This document shows, in pieces, positions 5,466-9,021 of a stretch of DNA of 9,021 bases. The position numbers were made by a program, and so were the translations under genes. How positions within the stretch are numbered: position 1 is the stretch's first letter; each line of letters opens with the position of its first letter. The notes under the pieces are model-generated. The model saw only the letters and a program-made list of their open reading frames with translations, had not been told where the DNA came from and did not search any database. Location of the stretch: NCBI GenBank assembly GCA_037440545.1, contig JBBITX010000048.1, forward strand, positions 1 through 9,021. Reading direction: 5' to 3'. This DNA comes from JAVZIQ01 sp037440545. GTDB taxonomy: Archaea > Thermoproteota > Bathyarchaeia > Bathyarchaeales > Bathycorpusculaceae.

Positions 5466-6851
5466 TTGAAGTATGATGTAATAATTGTGGGGGCAGGTCC
5501 AGCTGGCATATTTTCAGCCTTAGAGATCACTGAGAGGGCGGGTTTAAACGTTTTAATGCTTGACAAAGGTCCAGATATAGAGCAGAGGAGATGTCCAGCC
5601 AGCCGAGGCTTCGGATGTGTTAAATGTGAGCCTTGTGGGCTTCTATGCGGTTGGGGCGGCGCTGGAGCGTTCAGCGATGGAAAACTCACCCTTTCAACAG
5701 AGGTTGGAGGATGGCTGAGCCAGTATATTTCAGGGGAGGAGCTTGCAAACCTATTGAACTATGTGGACAGCGTTTACATAAAGTATGGAGCTGCTGAGCG
5801 CGTCTACGGCGGAGACATTGAAAAAGTTGAATTGATAGAGCGTAAAGCCTCCCTTGCCGGTTTAAAGCTTGTACACCAGAAGATTAGGCATATGGGAACT
5901 GAAAGGTGCGCCCAAACCCTTCGAAAAATGAGGCAGGAGCTTGACGGCAAAGTTGAAATTGTAATGAGGAAGGACGTTAAGGGCCTTATAGTTAAGAACG
6001 GCCACGTTGAGGGCGTTGAAACCGTTGAAGGCGAAAAATACTATGGAAAATACGTGGTTGTTGCCCCTGGAAGAAGCGGAGCTGAATGGCTTCAAACAGA
6101 AGCTCAAGCCCTTGGCTTAAAAACCCTTAACAACCCTGTAGACGTGGGCGTAAGAGTTGAAGTTTTAGCAGCTGTAATGGAGGATTTGACAAGCATACTC
6201 TATGAGCCTAAGTTCATCTACTACTCGAAATTCTTCGATGATCAGGTTAGAACCTTCTGTGTTGCCCCATACGGAGAAGTAATATCAGAGTCTTACAATG
6301 GAGTTTTAACAGTGAACGGGCAGAGCTACGCTGAAAGGAAAACAGAAAATACGAATTTTGCCATACTTGTAAGCACATCCTTCACAGAACCCTTCCGAGA
6401 ACCCATAGCCTACGGCAAATATTTAGCGAGGCTTTCAAACCTCCTAAGCGGAGGCATACTGATCCAACGTTTAGGCGATTTAGAATCTGGACGCCGCTCA
6501 ACACCTGAAAGGATCGCTAGAAGCGTTGTAACACCCACATTGAAAAACGCCACTCCAGGGGATTTAAGCTTCGTCCTCCCATACCGCTACCTTGCAGATA
6601 TAAGGGAGATGCTTGAAGCCATGAACAAAATAGCTCCGGGAATAAGCTCTAGAGACACGCTTCTATACGGCGTTGAAGTTAAATTCTACAGTTCAAGACT
6701 TGAACTTAGCAACGCCCTGGAGACGAAGATTAGAAACCTCTTCACAGCCGGCGACGGCGCAGGCGTTACAAGAGGCCTTGTCCAAGCTTCAGCTTCAGGA
6801 GTTATTGTAGCTAGAGAAATCCTGAAAAGGGAAAAACAGAGGTTAAAATAG
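5466..6851 (+). CDS. FAD-dependent oxidoreductase/dehydrogenase, COG2509-like, with N-terminal five-cysteine cluster
   Basis: This 461-residue flavoprotein starts with a Rossmann dinucleotide-binding motif VIIVGAGPAGIFSALE (5-20; G9, G11, G14) and closes with a second FAD-contact block TAGDGAGVTRGLVQASASG (427-445; D430). Between them, after the first strand-helix unit, is a cysteine cluster, C43, C51, C54, C57 and C61, followed by GWGGAGAFSDGKLTLS (62-77), the signature of the uncharacterised COG2509 dehydrogenases. The cysteine spacing could hold an Fe-S cluster or zinc. APGRSGAEWL (about 200-209) is another family block. There is no signal peptide or membrane segment, so it is cytosolic. 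The reaction and substrate are unknown. It abuts the next gene with no spacer. Other flavoproteins such as geranylgeranyl reductases share the fold but lack this cysteine/GAGAFSDGK block, so I favour COG2509. Confidence 0.9.
   Translation: MKYDVIIVGAGPAGIFSALEITERAGLNVLMLDKGPDIEQRRCPASRGFGCVKCEPCGLLCGWGGAGAFSDGKLTLSTEVGGWLSQYISGEELANLLNYVDSVYIKYGAAERVYGGDIEKVELIERKASLAGLKLVHQKIRHMGTERCAQTLRKMRQELDGKVEIVMRKDVKGLIVKNGHVEGVETVEGEKYYGKYVVVAPGRSGAEWLQTEAQALGLKTLNNPVDVGVRVEVLAAVMEDLTSILYEPKFIYYSKFFDDQVRTFCVAPYGEVISESYNGVLTVNGQSYAERKTENTNFAILVSTSFTEPFREPIAYGKYLARLSNLLSGGILIQRLGDLESGRRSTPERIARSVVTPTLKNATPGDLSFVLPYRYLADIREMLEAMNKIAPGISSRDTLLYGVEVKFYSSRLELSNALETKIRNLFTAGDGAGVTRGLVQASASGVIVAREILKREKQRLK
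6839..6843 (+). promoter_or_regulatory. Shine-Dalgarno motif GAGGT for the zinc-ribbon gene, inside the preceding gene
   Basis: GAGGT lies within the last codons of the oxidoreductase gene, 8 nt before TTG 6852. It supports a TTG start that abuts the preceding TAG stop, an arrangement typical of translational coupling. Confidence 0.6.
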
Positions 6852-7604
6852 TTGTCAATTGTAAAGGAGCTGAAATGCTCCCACTGTGGAGCGCCAATAT
6901 CCTTTCAACCTGGAGAGATATTGGCAACGTGCAGATATTGCGGATACACAGTTATTATAGAAACAGGATTGGCCTTCACCTTTGAACATTCAATGCTTCT
7001 AAACAAGTATGACCCCTTAAACATAGAGGAACCTGTTAAAAGCTGGATGGGTTCAGGCTTCCTAAAACCTCCAGACATGGCTAGAAAGGCTAAGATTAAA
7101 GAGAGGAAACTGGTTTATCTGCCCTTCTGGGTTTTAACCATTGAAGCTGAAACAAGCTATAAAGGAGTTTTTGAGCGTCTAACCCCTCCAACGGTTAAGG
7201 AGGGAAGAATAACCAAAGAATACCATTGGCTTGTGCTTGCAAGGAAAGCCTCAACCTTTCCCACAAGGGAGTATGATGTGCCCTTAGAGGGGAAAATTCC
7301 CTTCGACTTCAGGAAAATTGAGAGATTTGCAGAGGTTTTAAACAGCGAAATTGACAATGAAGAAGCTTGGAGGATTGCAAGGCAGGAAATAGAGGAACAC
7401 CACCGCTACTTAGCCCAGCAGGATGTTGACAAAATAATAGATATGAAAATGGATTTAAAATTGAAACAGGCAGTTTACCTTCATGCGCCTATATGGTTTA
7501 TAAAATATGAGTATAAAGGTGAAACTTACAATCTTATGGTGGACGGAGCAACTGGAAATATGGTTAGGGGTGAAATTCCACCAGCCAAGTTTGGCATATT
7601 TTAA
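6852..7604 (+). CDS. Zinc-ribbon protein of unknown function with repeated YLPxW/YKG motif (250 aa)
   Basis: An N-terminal rubredoxin-like zinc ribbon, CSHCG (C9, C12) and CRYCG (C27, C30), is followed by a longer domain I cannot name. Two related blocks appear in that domain: KLVYLPFWVLTIEAETSYKG (86-105) and VYLHAPIWFIKYEYKGETY (208-226), the second continuing into VDGATGNMVRGEIP (230-243). Similar zinc-ribbon proteins often carry helicase-like or generic labels by transfer; no helicase motif is present here. No membrane segment is visible, and the chain ends soon after the GEIPP block, where I would expect relatives to continue into a membrane tail, so truncation is possible. The start is TTG with GAGGT upstream, directly next to the oxidoreductase stop. 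Coupled translation suggests a functional link with that flavoprotein, perhaps as an electron- or metal-handling partner; this is inference. Confidence 0.85.
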   Translation: MSIVKELKCSHCGAPISFQPGEILATCRYCGYTVIIETGLAFTFEHSMLLNKYDPLNIEEPVKSWMGSGFLKPPDMARKAKIKERKLVYLPFWVLTIEAETSYKGVFERLTPPTVKEGRITKEYHWLVLARKASTFPTREYDVPLEGKIPFDFRKIERFAEVLNSEIDNEEAWRIARQEIEEHHRYLAQQDVDKIIDMKMDLKLKQAVYLHAPIWFIKYEYKGETYNLMVDGATGNMVRGEIPPAKFGIF

Positions 7605-7611
7605 TTCCATC

Positions 7612-7616
7612 TTTTT
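7612..7616 (+). terminator. T-tract after the oxidoreductase/zinc-ribbon operon
   Basis: A run of five T begins 8 nt after the TAA of the zinc-ribbon gene. Archaeal transcription often ends at such T-rich tracts without a hairpin. It is the only such tract before the lysS promoter element at 7649. Confidence 0.35.
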
Positions 7617-7635
7617 AAGGGAGAACTCTGTAACG

Positions 7636-7655
7636 CTTTTATCCCTCCATAAAAG
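7636..7655 (+). promoter_or_regulatory. TATA-like element inside a short inverted repeat upstream of lysS
   Basis: CTTTTAT (7636-7642) and ATAAAAG (7649-7655) are perfect 7-base inverted arms around CCCTCC. The right arm is also a good archaeal TATA box. Usual spacing would place the lysS transcription start near 7680, right at the TTG start codon, so the mRNA may be leaderless. The inverted repeat may equally act as the end of the upstream transcript or be a simple consequence of TATA symmetry. Confidence 0.45.
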
Positions 7656-7681
7656 TATTGATGTAGAGGCAGAATTGAAAC

Positions 7682-9021
7682 TTGGATGAGAAAATAATTG
7701 GAAAGGGAACATGGTACGACAAAACAGCTTCAAAAATAATTGAAAGGGAGCGGAAGCTTGGAAGAAGCCTTAAAATGATAAGAACTGAAATGGGCCTTGG
7801 AGCTTCAGGCTTCCCCCACATTGGAAGTCTAGGGGATGCCGCCCGCTCCTACGCTGTCACATTGGCTTTAAGAGAGCAGGGCTACCCCTCAGAACTTATA
7901 GCCTTCTGCGACGACAGGGACGGCCTTAGAAAGGTTCCAGCTGGACTGCCTAAATCTCTTGAGAAATATTTAGGTTTTCCCGTAACAGACATTCCCGATC
8001 CTTTCAAATGTCATGAAAGCTTCGGGAAACATATGAGTCAACTTTTACTTGAAGCCTTAGACAAGTGTGGAATAGAATACCGCTACATTTCAGCAAGGGA
8101 AGCCTACAAAAGCGGCATGCTTGAAAAAGAGGTTCAAACGCTGCTTTTAAACGCTAAAAGGGTTGGGGAAATAGTTAAGGAAGAAGTAGGCCAGGAAAGA
8201 TATGTTGAGGTTCTCCCATACTTTCCAGTGTGTGAAAAATGCCGGAGGATATATACAACTAAGGCTTTAGAATACTATCCTAAAGAGGGGAAAGTAGCCT
8301 ACGTATGTGAAGGAATGGAGATTAAGGGAAGATGGATTGAGGGATGCGGCTTCAAAGGAGAAGCTGAACTGGGAAAAGGTGAGGGAAAGCTAAGCTGGAA
8401 AGGCGAGTTTGCAGCAAGATGGAAAGCCCTTGACATAAGATTTGAAGCCTATGGAAAGGATATAGCTGATTCAGTCCGCGTTAATGATAGAATCTGCAGG
8501 GAAGTTTTAGGTTATGAGCCTCCATTCCATGCGAAATACGAGATGTTTCTAGATAAAAGTGGACGAAAAATCTCTAAGTCTACAGGGAACGTTTTCACCC
8601 CCCAAGTCTGGTTCAGATATGGTTCACCCCAATCTCTCCTCCTACTTATGCTGAAAAGGTTTGTTGGAACAAGAACATTGGCTGTAACTGACATACCCTC
8701 CTACATGAATGAACTTGACTATCTAGAGGACATATACTTTGGAAGAAAAACCATCCTGGACAAAAAGGAGTTGGCAAAACTTAGAGGCTTATACGAGTAC
8801 TGCTGGCTTTTCAAACCTCCAGAAAAGCCAAGCATCCACGTCCCATACAACCTCCTAACATTTCTAGCTAAAATAGCCCCTGAAGGAAAAGAGGAAGAGT
8901 TCATAACTGAAAAGCTTCAGGGATACGGCTACCTCAAGAAAGGCCAAAAGCCAGATGAAAAATTGAAGGAGAGAATCCAATATGCGCTTAACTGGACAAG
9001 AGACTTCCAGGAAATAAAGGA
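7682..9021 (+). CDS. lysS: Lysyl-tRNA synthetase, class I, partial (3' end outside the window)
   Basis: The visible 446 residues form the catalytic part of a class I lysyl-tRNA synthetase, which charges tRNA-Lys with lysine using ATP. The HIGH-type motif is GFPHIGS (43-49) and the KMSKS-type motif is GRKISKS (294-300). WKGEFAARWKALDIRFEAYG (239-258) and HAKYEMFLD (283-291) are class I LysRS blocks. Zinc-binding cysteines are visible in CEKC (C184, C187) and at C209 and C222. The frame is open from 7679, just after a TGA. TTG 7682 is the only start that leaves the expected roughly 30-45 residues before the HIGH motif (the first in-frame ATG, 7775, would remove the helix WYDKTASKIIERE). GAGG (7667-7670) lies 11 nt upstream; a TATA-like box at 7649-7655 suggests a possibly leaderless start. 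The reading frame is unbroken to the edge; the family's usual length is about 500-550 residues. Confidence 0.93.
   Translation, partial: MDEKIIGKGTWYDKTASKIIERERKLGRSLKMIRTEMGLGASGFPHIGSLGDAARSYAVTLALREQGYPSELIAFCDDRDGLRKVPAGLPKSLEKYLGFPVTDIPDPFKCHESFGKHMSQLLLEALDKCGIEYRYISAREAYKSGMLEKEVQTLLLNAKRVGEIVKEEVGQERYVEVLPYFPVCEKCRRIYTTKALEYYPKEGKVAYVCEGMEIKGRWIEGCGFKGEAELGKGEGKLSWKGEFAARWKALDIRFEAYGKDIADSVRVNDRICREVLGYEPPFHAKYEMFLDKSGRKISKSTGNVFTPQVWFRYGSPQSLLLLMLKRFVGTRTLAVTDIPSYMNELDYLEDIYFGRKTILDKKELAKLRGLYEYCWLFKPPEKPSIHVPYNLLTFLAKIAPEGKEEEFITEKLQGYGYLKKGQKPDEKLKERIQYALNWTRDFQEIK

Noticed and set aside
7455..7821. Small minus-strand frames across the zinc-ribbon/lysS junction
   Set aside because: They overlap the end of one conserved gene and the start of another, with no ribosome site or recognisable domain.

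Overview
The window reads as chromosomal DNA from an archaeon. The evidence is a split aconitase X (AcnX) pair of the archaeal phosphomevalonate dehydratase type, an archaeal UPF0147 protein, a p27/Sssca1-type zinc ribbon, a class I lysyl-tRNA synthetase, TATA-box-like elements upstream of genes, and Shine-Dalgarno (SD) motifs with GTG and TTG starts. The mix of protein families resembles Bathyarchaeia and related Thermoproteota lineages; that placement comes from memory of similar proteins and is not proven here. Coding density is high and base composition is even. I see no insertion sequence, prophage, CRISPR array, rRNA or tRNA.

Layout. Positions 1-171 hold no gene I can support, only a short direct repeat and a hairpin just past the end of the first gene. 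From 172 to about 3076 there is a leftward operon: an HD-domain dNTP triphosphohydrolase-like gene, then the small and large AcnX subunits, with 17-nt gaps at both junctions. A thymidylate kinase (tmk) diverges from it at 3157. tmk converges, 9 nt apart, on a leftward pair made of a p27-type zinc ribbon/coiled-coil protein and an unrecognised conserved 166-residue protein. Diverging from that pair is a rightward UPF0147 gene, then a small cupin. From 5466 a rightward two-gene unit encodes a COG2509-like FAD-dependent oxidoreductase with a five-cysteine cluster and, directly abutting, a zinc-ribbon protein with a repeated motif. A class I lysS gene starts at TTG 7682 and runs off the right edge.

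How the genes may work together. The AcnX pair is expected to dehydrate mevalonate 5-phosphate in the modified archaeal mevalonate (isoprenoid) pathway. The HD hydrolase and thymidylate kinase face each other across about 80 bp and both act on nucleotide pools, so shared control is plausible. The rest is mostly housekeeping or uncharacterised. I did not find a clearly new multi-gene system. The best leads are the translationally coupled oxidoreductase/zinc-ribbon pair and the p27 zinc-ribbon/unknown-protein pair. Three consecutive genes at the right end appear to start with TTG.
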